The notes: generated by a model from the sequence alone, not told the origin. Shown: positions 36,603 through 44,496, counted from the stretch's first letter. The stretch: 64,000 bases of DNA from Muribaculaceae bacterium (GCA_009775365.1 VSPM01000003.1:1-64000), one strand, 5' to 3'. Numbers and translations: made by a program.

Positions 36603-37466
36603 TTATTCTTGCGGGCGCAGCCAGCGATAGCCGTAGAAATGCTGGTTCTCCAGTTTGAATAGGCGCTGCAGCGGATAGGGGTCGACAGTCACGAGGCCGG
36701 TGTCATGGGTGACATGGATGAGATGCGGCACTCCGTCGACGAGTTCCACAAACCCTACGTCGTAAAGATCGAAATCAACATCGTTCGACAGCATCATTAT
36801 AATGTCGCCGTCGTTCATGAGCTCATGAAGCGACTTGTTGCCTGCGCTCTGCTTTTTAAGATGAGGTATGCGATGGCTGCGGTAGCCCATCTCTGCCATG
36901 CGCACCTTGTCGAGCACAGCCGGATTCTTCAGAGCCGGATATTCGTCGGGGTGACGTGTCACATAGTCGAGAGTCTTGGTTTTGAAACCGCCTCCGGTGA
37001 GATACTCCGTGAGCTCCTTGAGATTTCCCCTGTAAACATTGTCCACAATCCAGTCGGCGCCATAAATCAGCTGCGCAGGGAAACCATTGTCTTCCCCTTT
37101 TCGGCGGCTGAATGACTCCAGGGCGTCCTCATAATCCCTGACGGCAGGCACGCTTTTTCTGCTGGCCATGGCGATGGCAAGGACATTGTTGACAAAACCG
37201 AGACGGTCGAACCCGTGAAGGTCAACAACCATTGTCCCGATAGAATCATTGTCGCGGGGGCTCTGATAGGGGGTGCCGGCAAGAGCCTTGGCCACATAGA
37301 CGCACCTTTCTCCCAATGTGCCTCCGCGGGCGGATGCTTCCGCCATCAGGCGCGACACAATCGCGGTGTCTTGCTCGCAGTGAATGCGCACAGACGCCGC
37401 CACTTCTCCCGGCAGTGCCATAAGCATTGCCAACACACATATATATCGTATGATTCTTTTTGTCAT
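36603..37466 (-). CDS. DUF1460 (amidase-like) protein with apparent loss of the catalytic residues
   Basis: 287 aa from MTKRIIRYICVLAML, with a signal peptide ending near EVAAS. The DUF1460 fold is an NlpC/P60-like N-acetylmuramoyl-L-alanine amidase of the periplasm with a Cys-His-based active site. The usual FDCTTFVENVLAL motif reads FDRLGFVNNVLAIA here, so the nucleophile position is Arg88, and the usual SHVG histidine region reads YDVG. The rest of the fold (SPRDNDSIG, NLKELTEYL, VDPYPLQRLF) is well kept, so it is not an obvious decayed gene. It may bind peptidoglycan fragments without cutting them; that is inference from family memory. Confidence 0.72.
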   Translation of the reverse strand: MTKRIIRYICVLAMLMALPGEVAASVRIHCEQDTAIVSRLMAEASARGGTLGERCVYVAKALAGTPYQSPRDNDSIGTMVVDLHGFDRLGFVNNVLAIAMASRKSVPAVRDYEDALESFSRRKGEDNGFPAQLIYGADWIVDNVYRGNLKELTEYLTGGGFKTKTLDYVTRHPDEYPALKNPAVLDKVRMAEMGYRSHRIPHLKKQSAGNKSLHELMNDGDIIMMLSNDVDFDLYDVGFVELVDGVPHLIHVTHDTGLVTVDPYPLQRLFKLENQHFYGYRWLRPQE

Positions 37467-37484
37467 TGCTTCATTATTTTTTTG

Positions 37485-37492
37485 CAAAATTA
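37485..37492 (-). promoter_or_regulatory. -7 promoter element of the DUF1460 gene
   Basis: TAATTTTG on the minus strand matches TAnnTTTG and lies 18 bases before the chosen ATG; no clear -33 element. It supports the start at 37466 over the in-frame start at 37496. Confidence 0.5.
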
Positions 37493-37556
37493 ACAAATTC
37501 TAAAATATCAGGTGCTCTCGACCGCGAGTTTTATTTTATAAGACGGAAAAAAGTTA

Positions 37557-37564
37557 TAATTTTG
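37557..37564 (+). promoter_or_regulatory. -7 promoter element directly before the TrmH-family gene
   Basis: TAATTTTG (37557-37564) matches TAnnTTTG. Only 7 bases separate it from the ATG at 37572, so transcription would begin at or next to the start codon. Confidence 0.6.
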
Positions 37565-37571
37565 CAGACAT

Positions 37572-38372
37572 ATGGACATAATCAAGATTTCATCGCTTTC
37601 TCATCCGGGCATCGAAGTGTATGCCTCGCTCACGGAAGCCCAGCTCCGCAACAGGCTTGAGCCTGGCAAGGGGATCTTCATTGCAGAAAGCCCGAAGGTG
37701 ATAGGCGTGGCTCTCGATGCCGGCTATGAGCCGGTGTCGCTGCTGTGCGAACCTCGCCATATTGAAGGGGATGCCGCCTCGCTGATAGAAAGATGTGGCG
37801 ACATCCCGGTGTACACCGGCGAGCGCGGGCTGCTGGCCGAGCTCACCGGCTACACGCTCACAAGAGGTGTGCTTTGCGCCATGCGACGCAAGCCGGCTCC
37901 CGATGTGGCTGAAATCTGCAGAGACGCACGGAGACTGGCGGTTATCGACGGTGTGACCGACACCACAAACATCGGGGCAATTTTTCGTTCGGCAGCTGCT
38001 TTAGGGGTTGACGCGGTGCTGCTTACGCCCACGTCGTGCGACCCGCTCAACCGCCGCGCCGTAAGGGTGTCGATGGGGAGCGTGTTTCTTGTGCCATGGA
38101 CATGGCTCCCAGCCCCGGTTTCTTCTCTCAAGGCTTTGGGGTTTGCCACAGTGGCTCTCGCTCTCACTGACAGATCCGTGCCTGTCGACCATCCTGCGCT
38201 GGCCTCTGAGCCCAAGCTGGCCCTTGTGCTCGGCACTGAGGGCGACGGGCTGGCACACGACGTGATTGAAGATGCCGACTACACTGCCAAAATACCTATG
38301 GCCCATAATGTAGATTCGCTCAATGTGGCGGCAGCTTCGGCTGTGGCTTTCTGGCAGCTTCGCGCCCGCTGA
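37572..38372 (+). CDS. TrmH/SpoU family RNA 2'-O-methyltransferase
   Basis: SAM-dependent SPOUT-class RNA methyltransferase, 266 aa. N-terminal substrate-binding domain (about residues 1-110) and a C-terminal knot domain with motif 1 in DGVTDTTNIGAIFRSAAALG, motif 2 in LVLGTEGDGL and motif 3 in IPMAHNVDSLNVAAASAVAFW. The exact RNA target (rRNA or tRNA) cannot be told. neuD follows 64 bases later and may share its transcript. Confidence 0.92.
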   Translation: MDIIKISSLSHPGIEVYASLTEAQLRNRLEPGKGIFIAESPKVIGVALDAGYEPVSLLCEPRHIEGDAASLIERCGDIPVYTGERGLLAELTGYTLTRGVLCAMRRKPAPDVAEICRDARRLAVIDGVTDTTNIGAIFRSAAALGVDAVLLTPTSCDPLNRRAVRVSMGSVFLVPWTWLPAPVSSLKALGFATVALALTDRSVPVDHPALASEPKLALVLGTEGDGLAHDVIEDADYTAKIPMAHNVDSLNVAAASAVAFWQLRAR

Positions 38373-38436
38373 TAAGCAATGGCTTCGCCGGGTCATTGGC
38401 GAGGACGGATGAATTATATAAACTATAACATATTTT

Positions 38437-39075
38437 ATGAATGACCAACGTTTGATTCTGGCCGGCGGCGGCGGTCACGCCCTGTCGGTTGTCGAGGCTC
38501 TCGACAATGACAGCATAATCGCAGGATACACTGCACTGTCGCCCTCACCTGACATGCCGGCCGACTGGCTCGGGAATGATAATGACGTGGCTGAACTGGC
38601 CGGTAAGGGATTCCTGTTCCACATGGCGTTCGTCTATGCAGGACTCCCCGTTATGGACAAGCGCCGCCGATTGATTGAATGGTATGAGAACGCGGGGGCT
38701 GAATTTGTATCAGTAATAGCCCCGTCGGCCATTGTGTCGCGTAATTCTATCGTTGGAGAAGGGTCGGCTGTGATGTGTCGCGCCGTAGTCAACAGAGCCA
38801 CTTTAGGCCGGCATGTGATTGTCAACACAGGCGCAATCGTGGAACACGACTGCCGGATTGGCGACAACACGTTCATAGGGCCGGGGGCTGTGATTGGCGG
38901 AGGAGTCTCCATAGGCAGCGACTGCTTCATAGGGCTTGGTGCAAATATCCGCAACGGCGTGACGATAGCTCCCGGAGTGACGGTGGCTATGGGAGCAGTT
39001 GTGACCCGCAGCCTTCTTGAGCCGGGGATATACCACGGCACCCCCCTCAGGCTCCACACCCTGAAAACCCGTTAG
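38437..39075 (+). CDS. neuD: NeuD-family sugar O-acyltransferase (left-handed beta-helix)
   Basis: Acetyl-CoA-dependent transferase of the NeuD/PglD type, acting on sialic acid or on related sugars. 212 aa: an N-terminal Rossmann-like part starting LILAGGGGHALSVVEAL, then hexapeptide repeats (about residues 95-200: VGEGSAVMCRAVVN, IVNTGAIVEHDC, IGDNTFIGPGAVIGGG). It leads a neuD-neuB-neuC set; neuB is 59 bases downstream. The acetyl acceptor could be the finished nonulosonic acid or an amino-sugar precursor. Confidence 0.88.
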   Translation: MNDQRLILAGGGGHALSVVEALDNDSIIAGYTALSPSPDMPADWLGNDNDVAELAGKGFLFHMAFVYAGLPVMDKRRRLIEWYENAGAEFVSVIAPSAIVSRNSIVGEGSAVMCRAVVNRATLGRHVIVNTGAIVEHDCRIGDNTFIGPGAVIGGGVSIGSDCFIGLGANIRNGVTIAPGVTVAMGAVVTRSLLEPGIYHGTPLRLHTLKTR

Positions 39076-39134
39076 CCCAAATCCTTAAAGCTGACCTCCC
39101 CCCCTTCTCCAATCCTATAATAAAAAGCATTCAG

Positions 39135-40130
39135 ATGAAACCAATAATAATTGCCGAAGCCGGAGTCAACCACAACGGCTCTCTCAAAACCGCTTTGCAG
39201 ATGGTAGATGCCGCTGCACTCGCCGGCGCCGATTTTGTGAAGTTCCAGACTTTCAAAACCGACAGCCTTGTGACTGCATCGGTCAAAACTGCTGAATATC
39301 AAAAAGCGAATTGCAACGCCGACACTCAGCGCGACATGCTCCGAAAACTTGAGCTCCCTTATTCCGACTTCAGGATTCTTGCAGACCACTGCCGGGAAAA
39401 GGGCATAGGTTTTCTCTCCACCCCTTTCGACAAAGAAAGCATCGACTTTCTCTCGACTCTTGGCATGAAATATATGAAAGTGCCGTCGGGAGAGATCACA
39501 AACCTTCCTTACCTGCGCAACATTGCGTCAACCCAAACCCCCGTGATCATTTCCACCGGAATGTCAACGCTTGCTGACGTGGAAAACGCCCTTCAAGTGT
39601 TCTACGACGCCGGCTATTCACGTTCTGACATCACACTTCTGCATTGCACCACGCAATACCCCACACCATTCTCTGACGTGAATCTCAGAGCCATGCTAAC
39701 CTTGCGCGAGGCATTCGGAATCGCCACAGGCTATTCCGACCACACTCGCGGAATAGAAATTCCTATAGCCGCCACCGCTTTGGGAGCAACCGTCATTGAG
39801 AAGCATTTCACCCTCGACACATCCATGCCGGGCCCGGATCATGCGGCCTCGCTCAACCCTGACGAACTGGAAGAGATGGTGAGAAGGATAAGCCATGTGA
39901 GCATGGCTCTCGGTTCAGCCGTGAAACGAGTCACCCCATCCGAGCGCAAAAACATGGAAGCCGCAAGAAAAAGCATCGTGGCTGCAACCGACATAAAAGA
40001 AGGCGAATTCTTCACAGAAGACAATCTCACCGTGAAACGCCCCGGCACCGGCATCTCCCCCATGCGGTGGGACGAAATAATCGGCAAAGCCTCAACCCGC
40101 TTCTACAAAGCCGACGACCTCATCCAATAG
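39135..40130 (+). CDS. neuB: N-acetylneuraminate (nonulosonate) synthase
   Basis: Condenses a ManNAc-type sugar with phosphoenolpyruvate to a nine-carbon nonulosonic acid. 331 aa: a TIM barrel with the family start IIAEAGVNHNGSL, STPFDKESIDFL, SGEITNLPYLR and HCTTQYPTP, and a C-terminal antifreeze-like SAF domain (TERKN-like RKSIVAATDIKEGEFF, then LTVKRPGTGISP). A 208-base gap, which contains a short ORF, separates it from neuC. Neu5Ac or a legionaminic-type product are both possible; the neighbour suggests ManNAc as substrate. Confidence 0.93.
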   Translation: MKPIIIAEAGVNHNGSLKTALQMVDAAALAGADFVKFQTFKTDSLVTASVKTAEYQKANCNADTQRDMLRKLELPYSDFRILADHCREKGIGFLSTPFDKESIDFLSTLGMKYMKVPSGEITNLPYLRNIASTQTPVIISTGMSTLADVENALQVFYDAGYSRSDITLLHCTTQYPTPFSDVNLRAMLTLREAFGIATGYSDHTRGIEIPIAATALGATVIEKHFTLDTSMPGPDHAASLNPDELEEMVRRISHVSMALGSAVKRVTPSERKNMEAARKSIVAATDIKEGEFFTEDNLTVKRPGTGISPMRWDEIIGKASTRFYKADDLIQ

Positions 40131-40222
40131 CACCCAGCCCCCAAGCAAAGCCAGGCCTGGCCGGCAATTGCATCGCCATCGGAAGTCTATAAAGTCCTGT
40201 TCCCCGACCAAAGGGAGGGGTA

Positions 40223-40292
40223 ATGGCAAAGCAAGAGCCAAAGCAAAAGCAAAACAAGAGCCAGGGCAAGAGCAAAAGCAAAAGCGAGCGCG
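40223..40292. repeat. Low-complexity AAGC/AAAAGC stretch
   Basis: About 70 bases built from variants of GCAAAG, GCAAGAG and GCAAAAGC. The units are imperfect and it looks like slippage-derived sequence. It is readable in two frames, both giving Lys-rich peptides. Confidence 0.7.
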
Positions 40293-40342
40293 AGTGGCAA
40301 AACCGGAATCCCCCTTTAATCAATCTGAATCAAGAATCATGA
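40223..40342 (+). CDS. Possible small Lys/Gln/Ser-rich ORF coupled to neuC (39 aa)
   Basis: ATG at 40223 is preceded by a purine-rich GGGAGGGG, an unusually good ribosome-binding sequence for this group. The 39-codon frame encodes a strongly basic, low-complexity peptide (starts MAKQEPKQKQNKSQGKSKSK) and ends with TGA at 40340-40342, which overlaps the neuC ATG as ATGA. It could be a leader peptide that couples neuC translation to upstream events, or merely a chance frame in a CAAAAG-type low-complexity stretch. No family is recognised. Confidence 0.4.
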   Translation: MAKQEPKQKQNKSQGKSKSKSEREWQNRNPPLINLNQES

Positions 40343-41502
40343 GAAAAATATGCTTCATCACAGGCACACGAGCCGAATACGGAATCATGACTCCCCTTAT
40401 GAGAGAAATCGCCAATTCTCCAGAAGCAAAACTCCAGATAGTGGCCACAAACATGCACCTTTCTCCGCAACACGGCATGACAGTGAATGAAATCGAAGCC
40501 GACGGCTTCACCGTCGACAGCAAAATTGATTCGCTGCTCTCCGGCGACTCTCCTGCCGCCACCGTGAAAACCATGGGCCTGACACAGATAGGACTTGCCG
40601 ACACATTCGCGCGACTAACCCCCGACCTCGTGGTGATTCTTGGCGACAGATATGAAATGCTTGCCGCCGCCTCAGCCGCTCTCATTTTCCGGATTCCCGT
40701 GGCACACCTATATGGCGGAGAAACCACAGAAGGCGCCTACGACGACTGCATACGGCACGCCATCACAAAACTCTCCACGCTCCATTTCACATCTACCGAG
40801 CACTATGCCCGGCGAATTGTGCAGATGGGAGAAGACCAAAAAAATGTATTCTGGGTCGGCTCTTTAGGAGCTGAATCGATACGAAATGAAAAGATGACCA
40901 GCCGCGAAGAACTTGAAAAACACCTCAATTTCAAACTTGGCGACAAATATATGGTGGCGACATTTCATCCAGTCACTACCCAGCCGGGAGAAGAGGAACG
41001 ACAGACACATGCTTTGCTTGACGCCCTGGCAACAACATTCTGCCGAGGATGGAAAGTGCTCTTCACAATGCCGAATTCCGACACCGGCGGCGAGACCGTG
41101 GCAAGAATAATCAGAGACTGGGCATCGCAACACCCCGACAATGTGAAAGCAGTAGCTTCTCTTGGAAGAATACGCTACTACTCGGCGCTTCGCTATTGCT
41201 CCGCCTCAATAGGAAATTCATCAAGCGGACTCATCGAAGCCCCAACATTCGGAGTGCCTACCATAAATATAGGCGACCGTCAGAAAGGGCGCGCACAAGG
41301 GCACACCGTTGTGAATGTGCCACCCGAGAAGCAAGCAATCATAAACGCCTTGGCCAACATCTCGCCACGCCGACAAGACGCTCCAATCCCCGACATTGCA
41401 GAAGGGCTGAACCCCTACGAAAGGCCCGGAACGCTCCGGGCAATCTCCACCCGCCTGCTCACATCCCCGCTCCCCTCCACCAAAACTTTCCACGACCAAT
41501 AG
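40339..41502 (+). CDS. neuC: UDP-N-acetylglucosamine 2-epimerase (hydrolysing), NeuC type
   Basis: Converts UDP-GlcNAc to ManNAc and UDP, feeding NeuB. 387 aa from MRKICFITGTRAEYG; the frame stays open upstream to 40168 but that part is low-complexity and not family-like. Motifs: GTRAEYG near the N terminus, HLYGGETTEGAYDD, FTSTEHYARRIVQMGE, and GNSSSGLIEAPTFGVPTINIGDRQKGR. It could also be the legionaminic-pathway equivalent acting on a diacetamido sugar. The neuA (CMP transferase) gene expected for activation is not in the window. Confidence 0.9.
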   Translation: MRKICFITGTRAEYGIMTPLMREIANSPEAKLQIVATNMHLSPQHGMTVNEIEADGFTVDSKIDSLLSGDSPAATVKTMGLTQIGLADTFARLTPDLVVILGDRYEMLAAASAALIFRIPVAHLYGGETTEGAYDDCIRHAITKLSTLHFTSTEHYARRIVQMGEDQKNVFWVGSLGAESIRNEKMTSREELEKHLNFKLGDKYMVATFHPVTTQPGEEERQTHALLDALATTFCRGWKVLFTMPNSDTGGETVARIIRDWASQHPDNVKAVASLGRIRYYSALRYCSASIGNSSSGLIEAPTFGVPTINIGDRQKGRAQGHTVVNVPPEKQAIINALANISPRRQDAPIPDIAEGLNPYERPGTLRAISTRLLTSPLPSTKTFHDQ

Positions 41503-41520
41503 CCCCTCCCAAAGCGACAA

Positions 41521-41590
41521 AACCTTAATCTCTTTAAAGTCCTTAGGCTCCTTAAAGACCTTAACGCGCCTTAACACGCCCTAACCCTCA
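41521..41590. repeat. Degenerate CCTTAA-type repeat array
   Basis: Seven or so imperfect units of CCTTAA, CCTTAAAG, CCTTAG and CTTTAAAG run in series (minus strand reads TTAAGG repeats). They fill the space between neuC and the bile-salt-hydrolase-like gene. The unit spacing of about 10-12 bases is irregular. Confidence 0.65.
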
Positions 41591-41608
41591 AAAGAACCAA
41601 AGCCCCTG

Positions 41609-41640
41609 ATTGATTGTTAATAACAACAGAAACAATCAAT
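41609..41640 (+). promoter_or_regulatory. Perfect inverted repeat just before the Ntn-hydrolase gene
   Basis: ATTGATTGTT (41609-41618) and AACAATCAAT (41631-41640) are exact reverse complements with a 12-base spacer. The right arm ends 6 bases before the ATG at 41647, so it can be an operator or a leader hairpin that covers the ribosome site. Confidence 0.6.
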
Positions 41641-41646
41641 TTAGCT

Positions 41647-42699
41647 ATGACTATGAAACACATCAAAACTCTCATTGCCTGCGGCGCGATAGCCGCCGCA
41701 TCAGCACTCTCAGTTCCGAAAGCCGGGGCATGCACAAGAGTAATCTATCAGGGCGCCGACTCTATCTTCGTAATAGGGCGCTCCCTTGACTGGAAAACTC
41801 CGATTCCCACCAACCTATATGTCTACCCGGCAGGAATTACTAAAGTAAGCTCAGATGCTCCGGGAGCCATATCATGGACCTCAAAATATGGAGCCGTATA
41901 CGCAGTGGGCTACGACGGAGGAATAACAGAAGGAATGAATGAAAAGGGACTTGTGATAAACGGCCTTTTCTGCAAAGGCACCGTCTACAACAACCCTGAC
42001 ACGGAAGGACGGCCCCCGATGTCGCTGGCTGTGTTTATAGCTTGGCTGCTCGACTTGAACGAGACCACAGATGAAGTTGTGGAAGTGCTAAAAAAACATG
42101 ACTTCTCAATAGGTGGAGCCACTTTCGACGGAGGCACCGTCTCAACCCTTCACTGGGGAATAACCGACGCCTCGGGAAAATCGGCAATCGTAGAGTTCGA
42201 CAACGGAAATATCAGAATCTATGACCCCGGCGACATACGAGCCATGACCAACGACCCGCAATGGCCCGACATGAAAGCCATACTGGCATACTGGGAAAAG
42301 ATCGGAGGCTCCCACATGCTTCCCGGCACCGTCAGCAGCCCCGACCGATGCGTGCGAGCAAATTTCTTCTCACACCATGTAGAAGCCGTGGCCGACCCGT
42401 CGCTGGCAGTCAGCATCACCCGAAGCATCCTGTTCAACTCGTGTGTGCCCTACACATATCTGATACAAGGTGAGCCTAACGTCTCGTCGACACAATGGCG
42501 CTCATACGCCGACCTGAAAAACCGGCGATATTATTTCGACATCGTAACCAACATGGGCTACTATTACATCGACCTCACTAAATGCGACCTTCGCAAAGGA
42601 GCGTCAGTAATGAAACTCGACACATCGAAAGAGACAATGCTTGCAGGCGAGGCCAACAACGCACTGAAAAAGTCAGCACCGTTCACCCCCCTCTTCTGA
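41647..42699 (+). CDS. Choloylglycine hydrolase family enzyme (bile salt hydrolase / penicillin V acylase)
   Basis: N-terminal-nucleophile hydrolase of C-N bonds, 350 aa from MTMKHIKTLIAC (Met at 41653 also possible). A signal peptide ends at KAGA, so that Cys29 becomes the N-terminal nucleophile of the mature enzyme (CTRVIYQ). Other active-site residues fit the family: Arg45 and Asp48 (GRSLDW), Asn202 (AMTNDPQW) and Arg234 (SSPDRCVRA). It probably acts in the periplasm. Bile-salt versus penicillin or acyl-homoserine-lactone specificity is not readable from these motifs; a gut host makes bile salts likely. A terminator follows at 42762. Confidence 0.88.
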   Translation: MTMKHIKTLIACGAIAAASALSVPKAGACTRVIYQGADSIFVIGRSLDWKTPIPTNLYVYPAGITKVSSDAPGAISWTSKYGAVYAVGYDGGITEGMNEKGLVINGLFCKGTVYNNPDTEGRPPMSLAVFIAWLLDLNETTDEVVEVLKKHDFSIGGATFDGGTVSTLHWGITDASGKSAIVEFDNGNIRIYDPGDIRAMTNDPQWPDMKAILAYWEKIGGSHMLPGTVSSPDRCVRANFFSHHVEAVADPSLAVSITRSILFNSCVPYTYLIQGEPNVSSTQWRSYADLKNRRYYFDIVTNMGYYYIDLTKCDLRKGASVMKLDTSKETMLAGEANNALKKSAPFTPLF

Positions 42700-42761
42700 C
42701 CCCGAAAGCAAATTTTAGCAGCAGACACAGACTCCCTCTCATTGTTTATAACAAAAACAAT

Positions 42762-42798
42762 CCCCCGGCTTGCGTGATTGCAAACCGGGGGAAATATT
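42762..42798. terminator. Hairpin terminator between the Ntn hydrolase and the convergent gene
   Basis: CCCCCGGCTTGC (42762-42773) pairs with GCAAACCGGGGG (42780-42791) with one wobble, loop 6 bases, followed by AAATATTTT. It can serve both converging genes. Confidence 0.8.
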
Positions 42799-42824
42799 TT
42801 AAGATTTATCCTAATCTTTGCTGA

Positions 42825-44147
42825 TTAGCGAACGATCATCTTTTCAGCCTTGCTGCCCTGCTTCTTGATAACGAGCTGGCCAGCCTCGGGGTTAGCAACT
42901 TCTACACCCTGAAGGTTGAAATACTTAACAGGAGCGTTCTCATCAACTGTGATGCCTTCTACACCTGCACCTGAATCGTCCCAATTAGACGGGAGTTTGA
43001 TTACAGACTCCATAACAATAGGCTGCTGATTCCCGTCAATCCATGTGTATGTTCCGGCCTTGTCAGATTCGATGCCGAAAATACAGTTGTAGATGTAAAT
43101 AGTCTTAGTTGTAGGATCATACCAAGAACTTTCTGCATCATTTGCTATGAGACGCTCAAGAATAGTGTCGAAAGAGAGACCTTTGAGATAATAAAGATAA
43201 CCTTCAGTGTTGTAGTTATAATAGTTACCATTCTTATTATCAGTATAGCCTGAATACAAACGAGGAGTACATACTACAACATCAGGATTTGCCATATCCA
43301 TTTCGATGTATCCGGGTGCTGTCTTGTTGAGGTTTACATCTGCAAACGGAGAATTCGCTCCATAGGGATCAATGAGAAGAACCTTATTATAATCCTTCTT
43401 ATTTTGAGCCACCTTTACAGAATAAAAGACCTCACCGGGTTTTTCGTAGTAAAGAGGAGCAATCCATCCGTCTGAATACTCAGCATCGCCTATGATATTC
43501 CACTCGTTCATATCGATCTCCGCCACTGGAACATTTGTCATAGTGTTCTCATAACCCAAAAGCGGACCATAGAAACTATCTCTCTGGCTAGGGTTAGGAA
43601 GACCTATCAAATCAATGCGATTGAAAGAAATGACGCCGTCCTCATATGTGCCGACAAGGGCATCAATTTCTGAAAAAGTAGTAGCATTGCCTTCGTCATC
43701 GACATCCCAACGGAACGGGGTCAAATAGACATCCGCGCCATCTTTTGCAGTAAAAGCAAACTGTTTTTTGATAGACATCGTGCTCGCAGCCACATCAACA
43801 GTTGCTGTCCAAGTAAGACCATTATACCCGGAAATAAGAACAGTATTCTTCTCGTCTGAAAGAGAAATCGACAAATTGTAAAGCTGCCATCCGCCATACT
43901 CATCGGAATCGAAAGCATTATAGAATGTCCACTCGTAGTCACCTACAATATCATCTATTGAGGTCAATTTTGAAGCAACCTTATTTGCCTCAGCCTTCAT
44001 GACAATCTGACTGTTGTCGATTGTCATTTCCGACACTGCCTGCGCTGTCTGATAAGGAGTCATTACTGACACCACATTCCCTGAAGCAGCAGACGCTGTG
44101 ATGCAAAAGGTAAAACCTAATGCCAACATTGCGTAACTTTTCATCAT
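42825..44147 (-). CDS. Secreted protein of unknown function with a T9SS-like C-terminal tail
   Basis: 440 aa; signal peptide MMKSYAMLALGFTFCITASA. The middle is beta-rich with many aromatic residues and acidic loops (YEWTFYNAFDSDEYGG, ITVDENAPVKYFNLQG) and resembles no enzyme I know. The last 45 residues contain VKYFNLQGVEVANPEAGQLVIKK, the common Bacteroidales sorting-tail pattern YFNLQG-x-P-x-G-x-V/I. It probably leaves by the T9SS or sits on the cell surface. It lies on the same strand as, and downstream of, the C10 protease but has its own promoter. Confidence 0.7.
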   Translation of the reverse strand: MMKSYAMLALGFTFCITASAASGNVVSVMTPYQTAQAVSEMTIDNSQIVMKAEANKVASKLTSIDDIVGDYEWTFYNAFDSDEYGGWQLYNLSISLSDEKNTVLISGYNGLTWTATVDVAASTMSIKKQFAFTAKDGADVYLTPFRWDVDDEGNATTFSEIDALVGTYEDGVISFNRIDLIGLPNPSQRDSFYGPLLGYENTMTNVPVAEIDMNEWNIIGDAEYSDGWIAPLYYEKPGEVFYSVKVAQNKKDYNKVLLIDPYGANSPFADVNLNKTAPGYIEMDMANPDVVVCTPRLYSGYTDNKNGNYYNYNTEGYLYYLKGLSFDTILERLIANDAESSWYDPTTKTIYIYNCIFGIESDKAGTYTWIDGNQQPIVMESVIKLPSNWDDSGAGVEGITVDENAPVKYFNLQGVEVANPEAGQLVIKKQGSKAEKMIVR

Positions 44148-44236
44148 TGAATTGATTTAATTATTTTGATTGTTTGGTTGATGTTAATCTGCTCTCAATT
44201 TATCATAGGCTGATAAACGTCTTATTTTTACAAAAG

Positions 44237-44267
44237 CAAAATTAGTATAAAATATTTATTTTACAAA
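44237..44267 (-). promoter_or_regulatory. Promoter of the 440-aa secreted protein
   Basis: On the minus strand TTTG (44264-44267) and TAATTTTG (44237-44244) are 19 bases apart, a full -33/-7 match. The leader to the ATG is about 85 bases. Confidence 0.78.
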
Positions 44268-44496
44268 ATAAATCAGAACTTATTTTATAATTTAACAATT
44301 TTTACGACAACATCAACACAACTAACATAGTAAGCAACCCTAAATCTGTAAAATAATGTTGAAACCCCATTTTAGAAATGCGTTCCACTAACAGACCTAC
44401 GTTATTGACAATTATCATATTAAAGTTTAAAAGCAAACTGATGTCAATCACAATTATCGTAAATATTGATCTTGATATATATATCAGTAATGCCGC

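Noticed and set aside
40168..40338. N-terminal extension of neuC with a Lys/Gln/Arg-rich segment
   Set aside because: The NeuC family starts at the MRKICFITGTRAEYG-type segment, and the extension is low-complexity; the ATG at 40339 is preferred.
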